Below, piece after piece: positions 16,048 through 23,614 of a DNA stretch of 25,455 bases. The notes under the pieces are model-generated. The model saw only the letters and a program-made list of their open reading frames with translations. It was not told where the DNA came from and searched no databases. Made by a program: the position numbers and the translations under genes. The first letter of the stretch is position 1. Each line of letters starts with the position of its first letter. This DNA is from an uncultured Butyricicoccus sp. (lineage in GTDB: Bacteria; Bacillota; Clostridia; Oscillospirales; Butyricicoccaceae): positions 1-25,455 of the forward strand of contig URFQ01000034.1 in assembly GCA_900547195.1 (NCBI GenBank), read 5' to 3'.

Positions 16048-16511
16048 CATTTCTTCTGGGGATGTTTGATCCGGTACAGACCGCGCACAAAAAAGAACGT
16101 CAGCAGCCCGGCGTAAACGCACACCGCGACAGGCGCAACCCAAGGGAACAGCGCGTAAAACGGAAACAGCGGCGCGGTCAGGAGAACAAAGACAAACGCG
16201 AGAAACCCGCCTAGTCCAGCTTCCCCTGCCCCGGCGACAGCCGCAATCAAGACCAAGAGTCCGGACAGGAAGATCAGCCCCCAGTGCACAGCCGCGAACC
16301 AGAGCGGCTCGGCGCCCCGATCTGAGTAGCGGCACAGGTACACGGCCAGCGCAATGTTCAGCAGGACATAAAGGATCGTGAGCAGAATATTGATCCGCCA
16401 ATAATTCCAACTGTTTTCAGGATAAAGTCCGGCAATGAAATGAAACGGCACGATTAGAAATCCATAAACAGAAGGGATTTTAGGCAGCCAAAAAGACTTG
16501 TTTGTGATCAT
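16047..16511 (-). CDS. Small four-helix membrane protein, unknown function
   Basis: The 154-aa protein has about four hydrophobic helices (ILLTILYVLLNIALAVYL, LWFAAVHWGLIFLSGLLVLIAA, GFLAFVFVLLTAPLFPFYAL, VAPVAVCVYAGLLTFFFV) and a basic C terminus ending in HPQKK. No family was recognised. Its ATG lies three bases after the stop of the AT-rich secreted-protein gene, without a clear ribosome binding site, so it may depend on translational coupling or be a native gene whose original 5' end was altered. Its base composition is intermediate, with the N-terminal codons noticeably more AT-rich than the rest. It ends at the bidirectional terminator. Confidence 0.7.
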   Translation of the reverse strand: MITNKSFWLPKIPSVYGFLIVPFHFIAGLYPENSWNYWRINILLTILYVLLNIALAVYLCRYSDRGAEPLWFAAVHWGLIFLSGLLVLIAAVAGAGEAGLGGFLAFVFVLLTAPLFPFYALFPWVAPVAVCVYAGLLTFFFVRGLYRIKHPQKK

Positions 16512-16514
16512 GAC

Positions 16515-17798
16515 TTAGCTATGAACAAAAGTCATATAACTTTCTGTCTGCTTCTTAGGGGTAATAGCTGCACCAGTATGCGCATTAAAGTTGGCATCTT
16601 TATCAATACTTATATTCCAATCTGAGTTTCCTCCGCCAATTCGAATTCCATTGTACTCATAGGAATATTCAACAACACCATCACAGCGAATAGTTGCAAT
16701 ATCTTCTGGCTGAATAGTCCGACCAGTGTTTGTTGCAGAATACCCCATTTGACCTCCTGCGGTATATGGAATAGCAAGAGCAGCAAGTCTTTTTGCAGTA
16801 TTCATTACACTTGATTTTTTCGAATCACTCATAGAATACTTTGGCTTATAGTAGCCTTTAAAATTTTCCCCATTTTTAAACCCCGAAAAATTCGTATATC
16901 CTGTAGATCCTCCGGGGCCCGGAGCGTGAATAATATAGGAAGAGTTTGTAGTAGAACTACCATTTACAAGACCAGTATGCCATTGGTCTCCCCATATGCC
17001 AGTGTTAACTCCATCCCTATAAACTGCATAGGCATAATCTGCATTTGCAGCATATGGCTGAATCACTTGACTTTTTAAGTCATTTTGCTCCGAAAGTGTT
17101 AAATTATTTATATTTTCAACTACAACATCATTTTTAAACGAATTTTCTACAACTGGAGAGGTAACAACTACATCTAGAGCCTCAAAACTACCCAAATCAG
17201 AAAGAGCAAGGACAATAGTATCTTTCATCATATTATTAGATGTCGTATTCAATAGTTGTTTACAGTTTTGGATAAACCAACTCTCTTCTTCAGTGGTGAA
17301 TTGTAAGACACCTCCACGTGCGGCTGCACCGATAATAGTAATAGCGGCTCGAGTTTTTTCTGAATCAGTAAATCCAGATGTTTCTTTTAAAATATCTAGT
17401 GCTTCTAGAAGTGCTTCCTGAGGATGTTCCTGCCATAATTCGATCAACGCACGAAACGCTACGGTATTATCACTATTTTCAAGAACCTCTTTTAACAAAG
17501 AAATAGATTCAACCGAAGAAAAATCAGCAATAGAAAGTAAAGTTGTCTTGATATTTGCAGAACTGTTCTCATCAAATAAGATGGGTTTTAAAGGAGCAAT
17601 GTCAGCATGATAATTTTCATTGCTGCCTAGCATTTGAATAAACAATAATTTTTCAGTTTCATCCGTATCCGTAGAAATAATTTGTTGTATTAACTGTTGC
17701 GCAGGTATTTTAGATATTGTGGTGGCTTGTGTAGCTTGAGCGGAAAATAGGGAGAAAGCAAAGACCGTACTAAAGACTGAACAAAGTAATTTTTTCAT
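16515..17798 (-). CDS. AT-rich secreted protein: helical repeats plus permuted papain-like (NlpC/P60-like) domain
   Basis: The 427-aa protein has a signal peptide (MKKLLCSVFSTVFAFSLFSA, cut probably near Ala20-Ala25). Residues about 35-245 are short amphipathic helices resembling HEAT-type repeats (LLSIADFSSVESISLLKEVL, IVLALSDLGSFEALDVV). The C-terminal part (255-427) looks like a circularly permuted papain-fold domain of the NlpC/P60-YiiX type: WHTGL (His274), YIIHAPG (His291), later RCDGVVEYSYEYNGI with Cys372. In such permuted enzymes the His precedes the Cys. It may cleave peptidoglycan peptides, lipids or amides. GAGGGAA precedes the ATG and a very good promoter lies upstream. The gene is strikingly AT-rich beside its neighbours. 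The domain reading is by motif only. Confidence 0.75.
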   Translation of the reverse strand: MKKLLCSVFSTVFAFSLFSAQATQATTISKIPAQQLIQQIISTDTDETEKLLFIQMLGSNENYHADIAPLKPILFDENSSANIKTTLLSIADFSSVESISLLKEVLENSDNTVAFRALIELWQEHPQEALLEALDILKETSGFTDSEKTRAAITIIGAAARGGVLQFTTEEESWFIQNCKQLLNTTSNNMMKDTIVLALSDLGSFEALDVVVTSPVVENSFKNDVVVENINNLTLSEQNDLKSQVIQPYAANADYAYAVYRDGVNTGIWGDQWHTGLVNGSSTTNSSYIIHAPGPGGSTGYTNFSGFKNGENFKGYYKPKYSMSDSKKSSVMNTAKRLAALAIPYTAGGQMGYSATNTGRTIQPEDIATIRCDGVVEYSYEYNGIRIGGGNSDWNISIDKDANFNAHTGAAITPKKQTESYMTFVHS

Positions 17799-17848
17799 AA
17801 TATTCCCTCTTTTCTGATAACGCTTTTTATGCGTTTATATTTGTTCAC

Positions 17849-17877
17849 ATCATACGATATCGGAAATGAAATGTCAA
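17849..17877 (-). promoter_or_regulatory. Strong promoter of the secreted-protein gene
   Basis: On the minus strand there is a consensus -35 TTGACA (17872-17877), a 17-bp spacer and -10 TATGAT (17849-17854), about 50 bases ahead of the start. Confidence 0.8.
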
Positions 17878-17884
17878 TATTTCT

Positions 17885-17919
17885 AAATATACAAATTTTT
17901 AACTTAAAATTGTATATTT
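17885..17919. repeat. 10-bp inverted repeat upstream of the secreted-protein promoter
   Basis: AAATATACAA (17885-17894) and TTGTATATTT (17910-17919) are perfect inverted copies separated by 15 bases of A/T. They lie just upstream of the -35 box on the minus strand, where an activator or UP element would act. Confidence 0.6.
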
Positions 17920-17935
17920 TAAACAAGAATTAAAA

Positions 17936-17958
17936 AGAACCGACATACCATCGGTTCT
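17936..17958 (-). terminator. Terminator of the ABC exporter operon
   Basis: AGAACCGA (17936-17943) and TCGGTTCT (17951-17958) form an 8-bp perfect stem with a 7-nt loop. The minus-strand transcript ends in TTTTTA. It lies ten bases after the exporter stop codon. Confidence 0.85.
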
Positions 17959-17967
17959 CTTTTCGGG

Positions 17968-19812
17968 TTACGACACCTGCTCAAACTGGCTGTTATACAG
18001 CCCGGCGTAGAAGCCGCCCTTTGCCATCAGTTCGTCGTGGTTGCCCTGCTCGATGATGTCGCCGTCCTTCATGCACAAAATCAGGTCGGCGTTCTTAATC
18101 GTGGACAGGCGATGCGCGATGATGAAACTCGTGCGCCCGGCGACCAGCGTATCCATGGCCTTCTGGATTTCCGATTCGGTACGGGTATCGACCGATGAAG
18201 TCGCTTCGTCGAGGATCAGCACCGGACGGTCGGCCAGGATGGCGCGCGCAATGGTAAGCAGCTGCTTCTGGCCCTGCGAGATGTTGGAGGCCTCTTCATT
18301 CAGCTCCATCTGGTAGCCGCCCGGCAGGGTCTGGATAAAGTGGTGCACGCGCGCGGCCTTCGCCGCCGCGACGACCTCTTCATCGGTGGCGTCCATGCGG
18401 CCATAGCGCAGGTTCTCCAGGATCGTGCCCTGGAACAGCCAGGTATCCTGCAAGACCATGCCGAAAGCGTCGCGCAGGCCGCGGCGGCCAAATTCCCGGA
18501 TATTGTGGCCGTCCAGGTAAATCGCGCCGCCCTGCACGTCGTAATAGCGCATCAGGAGCTTGACCATCGTGGTCTTGCCCGCGCCGGTCGGGCCGACGAT
18601 GGCGATTTTCTGGCCGGGCTGCACCTTGGCGCAAAAGTCCTTGATGACCACCTGATCCGGCCGGTAGCCGAAGCGGACATGGTCAAATTCCACCTCGCCG
18701 CGGATGTTCCCCGGGTGATAGTCGTGCGTGGACGACTGTTCCTCCTCTTCCTCGGCCAGAAATTCAAACACGCGCTCGGCGGCCGCAGCCATAGACTGGA
18801 GCATATTGGTGATCTGCGCAATCTGCTGGATGGGCTGGGTAAAGTTGCGGACATACTGGATAAACGCCTGGATGTTGCCGATCGTGATACGGCCCTGCGC
18901 CGCGAGCATCGCGCCCGAAACCGCAACGCCGGCATAACCGAGGTTGCCGACAAAAATCATAATCGGATGCATCATGCCGGACATGAACTGGCTCTTCCAC
19001 GCGGATTCAAACAGCTTGTCGTTGACCCTGCGGAAGTTCTCGCAAACCGCGTCCTCCTGCCCAAAGGCCTGCACGATGGTGTGGCCGCTGTAAATCTCCT
19101 CGACCTGGCCGTTGATGTCGCCGAGGTATTCCTGCTGGCTGCGGAAGTATTTCTGCGAAAAGCGCACCACAAGGCTGATCAGTCCCACGCTGAGAGGCAG
19201 CAGCACCAGCGTAATGAGCGTCATCACCGGGGAGATGGACAGCATCATGATCAGGACGCCCAGAATCGTAGAGACCGAGGTGATGAGCTGGGTGACGCTC
19301 TGATTCAGCCCGGTGCTCAGGGAATCGACGTCGTTGGTGATGCGGGAAAGCACTTCGCCATAGGTGCGGGTCTCAAAATACCGCATGGGCATGCGGTCGA
19401 TCTTTTCCACGATCTCGCGCCGCATCCGGAAGCATATTTTCTGGGTCACGCCGGTCATGAGCCAGCTCTGCAAAAAGGTCAGGCTGGCGCTGACAACATA
19501 CAGCCCAAGCGCAAAAATCAGGATCCGCGCGATGCTGGAAAAGTCGATGCCGCCCGTGCCGCTGATCCTGGCCATCAGGCCGCCCGCCAGCTCCGTGGTG
19601 GCCGAGCCGAGCACCTTGGGGCCGACAATATTGAAAATGGTGCCGCCCACCGCGAACAGGGCCACCAGGAACACCGGGACGCGGTAAGAGCCAATATAAC
19701 GAATCAGTTTCCGGGCCGTGCCGCGGAAATTTTTCGCCTTTTCGCCGGGGACATAGCCCCCGCCCGGGCCGCCGCCGCGCGGCCCCCGGCGGTTCGAAGA
19801 ATGTTCTGCCAT
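17968..19812 (-). CDS. Heterodimeric ABC exporter half, consensus-ATPase subunit
   Basis: This 614-aa half-transporter has a Gly-rich N terminus (GPRGGGPGGGY), six membrane helices (about 45-345) and one nucleotide-binding domain. Walker A GPTGAGKTT is at 407-415, Walker B VLILDE at 531-536 with the catalytic Glu, and the H-loop His at 567. Its signature reads ISQGQ (511-515) in place of LSGGQ. Paired with the 686-aa subunit encoded upstream it would supply the Walker motifs of the active site and the altered signature of the degenerate site, as in TM287/288 or BmrCD. The substrate is unknown, probably a drug or amphiphile. Its AAGGAGGG lies inside the end of the upstream gene, two bases separate the two frames, and translation is coupled. 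Confidence 0.93.
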   Translation of the reverse strand: MAEHSSNRRGPRGGGPGGGYVPGEKAKNFRGTARKLIRYIGSYRVPVFLVALFAVGGTIFNIVGPKVLGSATTELAGGLMARISGTGGIDFSSIARILIFALGLYVVSASLTFLQSWLMTGVTQKICFRMRREIVEKIDRMPMRYFETRTYGEVLSRITNDVDSLSTGLNQSVTQLITSVSTILGVLIMMLSISPVMTLITLVLLPLSVGLISLVVRFSQKYFRSQQEYLGDINGQVEEIYSGHTIVQAFGQEDAVCENFRRVNDKLFESAWKSQFMSGMMHPIMIFVGNLGYAGVAVSGAMLAAQGRITIGNIQAFIQYVRNFTQPIQQIAQITNMLQSMAAAAERVFEFLAEEEEEQSSTHDYHPGNIRGEVEFDHVRFGYRPDQVVIKDFCAKVQPGQKIAIVGPTGAGKTTMVKLLMRYYDVQGGAIYLDGHNIREFGRRGLRDAFGMVLQDTWLFQGTILENLRYGRMDATDEEVVAAAKAARVHHFIQTLPGGYQMELNEEASNISQGQKQLLTIARAILADRPVLILDEATSSVDTRTESEIQKAMDTLVAGRTSFIIAHRLSTIKNADLILCMKDGDIIEQGNHDELMAKGGFYAGLYNSQFEQVS

Positions 19813-19814
19813 AC

Positions 19815-21875
19815 TTATGCGCCCTCCTTTAGCTCGGATTCCGATAGCTGGCTGCGCGCAATCTGCCGGTAGGTTTCGCAGGAAGCGAGCAGCTCCTTGT
19901 GCGTGCCCTTGCCCACAAGCCGCCCCTCGTCGTCCAGGACGAGAATCTGGTCGGCGTACAGGATGGTCGAGATGCGCTGCGCAACAATGAACACCGTGCT
20001 GTTTTCGGTTTTGGGGCCGAGTGCACGGCGCAGCGCGGCGTCGGTTTTAAAGTCAAGCGCCGAGAACGTGTCGTCAAAAATATAAATGAGCGGCCTGCGC
20101 GCAACGGCGCGGGCAATGGACAGGCGCTGCTTCTGGCCGCCGGACACGTTCGAGCCGCCCTGGGCAATCGGGCTGTCAAACCCCGTCGGCTTGCTCTCAA
20201 TGAATTCGGTCGCCTGCGCGATGGCGGCCGCCTCGCGCACCTCCTCGTCCGAAGCGCCGGACGCGCCGTAACGGATGTTGGAGGCAATGGTACCCGAGAA
20301 CAGCACGCCCTTCTGGGGCGCGAGGCCGATCATGCCGCGCAGGCCGTGCAGGTCAAACGCGCGCACATCCACGCCGTCGATGGTCACGCGGCCGCCCGTT
20401 ACGTCGTAAAAGCGGGGGATCAGATGGATCAGTGAGGATTTCCCGCAGCCGGTCGAGCCAATGATGGCGGTCGTCTTGCCAGGTTCGGCGGTGAAGTCGA
20501 TGTCCGAGAGCACCTCCTCGTCCGCGTCGGGATAGCGGAACGAGACATGCTCAAAGCGTACCACGCCCCTCGGCGCCTCCGGCAATTTTGGCTGCTCCGG
20601 GGAGCGGATGGACGGTTCGGCGGCGAGCACAGCGTCAATGCGTTCGCTCGACACCGCCGCGCGCGGCAGCATAATGCTCATCATGGACAGCATGAGAAAG
20701 CTCATGACAATCATCATGGTGTAGGTGATAAACGCGGTCATATCGCCCACGCCAAGCAGGCCGGCGTCAATGCGGTGGGACGATACCCATACGATGAGCA
20801 CCGAGACGCCGTTCATCAGCAGCATCATGCACGGCATCATGAACGACATGCAGCGGTTGGTAAACAGCATGGTCTTCATCAGGTCGCGGTTCGCGCCGTC
20901 AAAACGCTCCTCCTCGACCTTTTCGCGGCCGAACGCGCGGATGACCGACAGGCCGGTCAGGATTTCGCGCGCGATGCGGTTGACCTGATCGATGAGCGAC
21001 TGCATCCTCTTAAACCGCGGCATGGCGAGCTTCATCAGCGTGCCGACCAGCGCCAGCAGCAGCGCCACGGCAAGCAGGATGATCCATTCCATGTTCGCGC
21101 CCGTGCGGATGACCATGAGGATGCCGCCCGCGGCAAGCAGGGGCGCATAGGCCACCATACGCAGCAGCATGGTCGTGACAAGCTGGATCTGCTGGATGTC
21201 GCCCGTGCTGCGTGTGATCAGGGATGCGGTCGAAAACCGGGAAAACTCAGCGCCCGAGAAGTGCACGACCTTGTCAAACACCTTTGCACGCAGGTCGCGG
21301 CCGATCGACGCGCCGACGCGCGCAGCGAGCAGGCTGCTCAGCACCGCAGCGAGCGCCATAAACAGGCTCATCGCAAGCATTTTGCCGCCCGTGCGCCACA
21401 GGTAGCCGGTCTGGATCGCAGACAGGTCAATGCCGAGCGCCTGGTATTCGGCCAGGACAAAGGCGACCGCGGTCGAGTGTACGGACTGCCGGCCGGTGAG
21501 GGCGAGGCCGTCCCGCGTGACCGCGGCGCCGCGCGCGGCCAGGGCCGCCTGCGCGATGGGGGCGGCGAACGCCTCATCCAGCGCCTTTTCATCGGCATCG
21601 CCCACACGGGTGTACACATCGCCGTTTTGGACATAGCTTTCCTGCCACAGGGCCGCTTCCTCCGCGGTCATTTGTTCCAGCACCGCGTCATAGCTGCTCG
21701 AACGGATGGCAAGCGGCACGGCGTATTCCACGCCGCTCGACTGGATGCCCACGTCGATCAGCGAAGAGGTATAGGCCGGCAGGGAAAGGTCGCACACGGC
21801 CTGCACAAGCAGGCACAGCAAAATCAGCACGACGGCCTTCCACTGCGGCTTCATGTTTTTAAGGATACTGCGCAT
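19815..21875 (-). CDS. Heterodimeric ABC exporter half with degenerate ATP site and extra extracellular loop
   Basis: The 686-aa half-transporter is about 70-110 residues longer than usual. The surplus lies between the first two helices (about 42-162), on the outer face, as a mostly hydrophilic insert. The nucleotide domain has Walker A GSTGCGKS (473-480) and a normal VSGGQ signature (577-581). The Walker B end is IFDD, with Asp602 where the catalytic Glu belongs, and the H-loop has Gln633 (VAQRIST) where His is usual. It therefore forms the non-hydrolytic site with the ISQGQ signature of its partner. AAGGAAAGGAA precedes the ATG. The MarR-family gene ends 29 bases upstream, so the three genes form one regulated unit. 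Confidence 0.93.
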   Translation of the reverse strand: MRSILKNMKPQWKAVVLILLCLLVQAVCDLSLPAYTSSLIDVGIQSSGVEYAVPLAIRSSSYDAVLEQMTAEEAALWQESYVQNGDVYTRVGDADEKALDEAFAAPIAQAALAARGAAVTRDGLALTGRQSVHSTAVAFVLAEYQALGIDLSAIQTGYLWRTGGKMLAMSLFMALAAVLSSLLAARVGASIGRDLRAKVFDKVVHFSGAEFSRFSTASLITRSTGDIQQIQLVTTMLLRMVAYAPLLAAGGILMVIRTGANMEWIILLAVALLLALVGTLMKLAMPRFKRMQSLIDQVNRIAREILTGLSVIRAFGREKVEEERFDGANRDLMKTMLFTNRCMSFMMPCMMLLMNGVSVLIVWVSSHRIDAGLLGVGDMTAFITYTMMIVMSFLMLSMMSIMLPRAAVSSERIDAVLAAEPSIRSPEQPKLPEAPRGVVRFEHVSFRYPDADEEVLSDIDFTAEPGKTTAIIGSTGCGKSSLIHLIPRFYDVTGGRVTIDGVDVRAFDLHGLRGMIGLAPQKGVLFSGTIASNIRYGASGASDEEVREAAAIAQATEFIESKPTGFDSPIAQGGSNVSGGQKQRLSIARAVARRPLIYIFDDTFSALDFKTDAALRRALGPKTENSTVFIVAQRISTILYADQILVLDDEGRLVGKGTHKELLASCETYRQIARSQLSESELKEGA

Positions 21876-21904
21876 AAATGGTTCCTTTCCTTAGGGTTCT
21901 AGGA

Positions 21905-22348
21905 TTATCCGAATAGTCTCTCGATTTCTTCCTCAATGCCGGTGCACAGGCGGTCAAAGGTCTTGAAGAACTGCTCGGCTTCCCCCGGCCCCAGACGGGC
22001 CACGGCGCTGTCAATCAGCGCATTCATCTTGCGGCGGTCACTCTCCATCCGGCTGCGGCCAGAGGGAGTAATCTGCGCGCGGAGAAAGCGGCGGTCAGCC
22101 GGGTCCGGGTCTGCGATGATGTAACCGCGCTCGCGCAGGCGGCGCATGGTGCGCGACACCGCGGGCGCGGAAATATGCATGCGGCGCGCCATACAGGCGG
22201 CGTTCAGCGTCGTCCCGCCCTTTGTTTCATTCGAAAGCAGCATTTCCAAAACAATATGCTCCGCCCGGGGCAGCATGCCGATGCGCTCGGGCAGCCGCAG
22301 GTGATGAAACCGGCACATCAGCTCAAAAACCTGCTGTGCGGCAGTCAT
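21905..22348 (-). CDS. MarR-family transcriptional regulator of the ABC exporter
   Basis: This winged-helix dimeric regulator has about 147 residues. The recognition region is ARRMHISAPAVSRTMRRLRERGYI, followed by the wing DPADRRFLRAQITPSGR, both typical of MarR proteins. The C-terminal helix (GPGEAEQFFKTFDRL) completes the dimer interface. I place the start at 22348, since AAGGGAAGA precedes it; the ATG at 22366 would add six residues but lacks a ribosome binding site. It is the first gene of the exporter operon and has a promoter and a palindrome just upstream (22379-22426). It probably represses its own operon until a transported ligand binds. Confidence 0.9.
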   Translation of the reverse strand: MTAAQQVFELMCRFHHLRLPERIGMLPRAEHIVLEMLLSNETKGGTTLNAACMARRMHISAPAVSRTMRRLRERGYIIADPDPADRRFLRAQITPSGRSRMESDRRKMNALIDSAVARLGPGEAEQFFKTFDRLCTGIEEEIERLFG

Positions 22349-22378
22349 GGGCTCTCTTCCCTTCATTCGATAACATAG

Positions 22379-22389
22379 TTAATTATTAA
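22379..22389. promoter_or_regulatory. Putative MarR operator
   Basis: The palindrome TTAATTATTAA (one central mismatch) extends outward as AACA...TGTT. It lies just downstream of the -10 box of the exporter promoter, around the expected transcription start, so bound MarR protein would block initiation. Confidence 0.6.
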
Positions 22390-22397
22390 TGGTGTTT

Positions 22398-22426
22398 ATT
22401 ATAATCCCACTGCGGCCGGAAAGCAA
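22398..22426 (-). promoter_or_regulatory. Promoter of the MarR-ABC exporter operon
   Basis: On the minus strand there is -35 TTGCTT (22421-22426), a 17-bp spacer and a perfect -10 TATAAT (22398-22403). Confidence 0.75.
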
Positions 22427-22463
22427 GTGAACATTGTGTGAACTCTCCAATCGGGCGGGGCAC

Positions 22464-22492
22464 TTGCCAATTTCCCGGAATTATCGTATCCT
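22464..22492 (+). promoter_or_regulatory. Promoter of the HAD phosphatase gene
   Basis: There is -35 TTGCCA (22464-22469), a 17-bp spacer and -10 TATCCT (22487-22492). It is divergent from the exporter promoter, with about 38 bases between the two -35 boxes. Confidence 0.65.
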
Positions 22493-22526
22493 TAAAAGAG
22501 AAAAAAATTCGACAGGGGAGGAACCC

Positions 22527-23342
22527 ATGAAATACAACCTGATTGCGCTCGACCTGGACGGCACGGCGCTGAACCCAAAAAACCTCGTCGAGCCTTCCAC
22601 CGCCGAGGCGGTGCGGGATGCGCAGGCGCGCGGCGTGCGCGTCGTGGTGTCCACCGGGCGCATCTGCGGGGAAGCCGCCGAATTCGCCCGGCAGATGGGC
22701 ACGGACAACTATATGGTCACCTCGGGCGGCGCGGCGCTGTCCCTGCTGAGTGAGGAGCGCTGCTTCATGCGCCTGAGCATGCCGTGGGAAGCGTCGGTGC
22801 GCGCGGCGGCGGCGCTGGAGCGCGTCGGCCTTTCCACCATGGTCTATGTGGCGGAAAACCTGCTGGTCACGCCCTACGACGAACTGGCCTTTTCGCGCTA
22901 TAAATCCAACGAGGGCTATCTTGCCAACAAAAAAGTGGTGCCGTCGGTGGCCGAATGGGTGGCGGACGGCCGGGTAATGGTCGATAAGATCTTCTCGCGC
23001 AGCCTGGATCCGGCGAACATTGCGCGCGCCCGGCAGGTATTGTCGCATGTCGAGGGCATCCGCGTGATGAGTTCCGCGAGCGACAACCTGGAGGTCGTTT
23101 CCCCGGCGGCCGACAAGGCTACCGCGCTTTCCATGGTCTGCCGCCTGTACGGCACAGACCTGGCGCACGCGGCCGCAGTCGGGGACAGCGAAAACGACCT
23201 CGAAATGCTCGAAGCCGTGGGCATGCCGATTGCCATGGGCAATGCCCGGGAGGAGATCCGGGCGCTGTGCCGGCACGTGACCGACGACAATGCACACGAC
23301 GGCGCAGCAAAAGCCATCGAGTGGGTGCTGCGGCAGAGTTAA
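22527..23342 (+). CDS. Cof-type HAD-IIB family phosphatase
   Basis: The 271-aa soluble hydrolase is of the HAD superfamily with a type IIB cap. Motif I is DLDGT (Asp9, Asp11), motif II STGR (42-45), motif III Lys197, and motif IV GDSENDLEML (219-228). Cof-type enzymes dephosphorylate sugar phosphates, flavin precursors or similar small metabolites; the substrate is not predictable from sequence. I use the ATG at 22527 because GGGGAGG precedes it and a promoter ends 35 bases upstream. The in-frame extension to 22434 would run through that promoter. The gene stands alone, divergent from the MarR operon, and is followed by two successive hairpins. Confidence 0.93.
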   Translation: MKYNLIALDLDGTALNPKNLVEPSTAEAVRDAQARGVRVVVSTGRICGEAAEFARQMGTDNYMVTSGGAALSLLSEERCFMRLSMPWEASVRAAAALERVGLSTMVYVAENLLVTPYDELAFSRYKSNEGYLANKKVVPSVAEWVADGRVMVDKIFSRSLDPANIARARQVLSHVEGIRVMSSASDNLEVVSPAADKATALSMVCRLYGTDLAHAAAVGDSENDLEMLEAVGMPIAMGNAREEIRALCRHVTDDNAHDGAAKAIEWVLRQS

Positions 23343-23345
23343 AAA

Positions 23346-23370
23346 AAGGAAGCCTGACATCGGCTTCCTT
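23346..23370 (+). terminator. First terminator of the HAD gene
   Basis: AAGGAAGCC (23346-23354) pairs with GGCTTCCTT (23362-23370) over a TGACATC loop, four bases after the stop codon, with A-rich 5' flank and only a short T end. Confidence 0.7.
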
Positions 23371-23421
23371 CCGCGGTTTCGTTTTAAAATCTGGGCGCTG
23401 CGGCGCGCGCATGCAAGAGAG

Positions 23422-23446
23422 GGGGGAGCCTGACGCCGGTTCCCCC
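23422..23446. terminator. Second hairpin, between HAD gene and small ORF
   Basis: GGGGGAGCC (23422-23430) pairs fully with GGTTCCCCC (23438-23446), counting one G-U pair, over the loop TGACGCC. It lies between the HAD gene (+) and the 31-aa ORF (-). Its core AGCCTGACNNCGG also occurs in the preceding hairpin. Confidence 0.5.
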
Positions 23447-23468
23447 GATTGGTTTGCGGCCGGTCTGC

Positions 23469-23564
23469 TTAACGGTAGTCGTAACGGCGCATGTCGGTGT
23501 GCTTGCGGCTGGAAGCAGCGTTCCACTTTGCCATCGCGTCCTTCAGGTCTGCAAAAAAGCTCAT
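23469..23564 (-). CDS. Predicted 31-aa small protein, unknown function
   Basis: On the minus strand an ATG at 23564 opens 31 codons ending in TAA at 23469. The product begins MSFFADLKDAMAKWNAA and ends in a basic, aromatic tail, RRYDYR. AAAGGAA lies eight bases upstream, and a -10-like TATACT is at 23615-23620. The first half could form an amphipathic helix and there is no membrane segment. The ATG at 23570 (two more residues) is too close to the ribosome binding site. Codon use is GC-rich like the native genes. It lies alone between a hairpin and a long AT-rich gap. I cannot name a family. Confidence 0.55.
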   Translation of the reverse strand: MSFFADLKDAMAKWNAASSRKHTDMRRYDYR

Positions 23565-23614
23565 GTCCATTTCCTTTCTCACCCTTGTGGGGCTGTTATT
23601 TATTTTCTGGTATT

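Noticed and set aside
18340..19872. 510-codon frame antisense to the ABC exporter gene
   Set aside because: It is a shadow frame caused by high GC at third positions of the real gene, with no family features.
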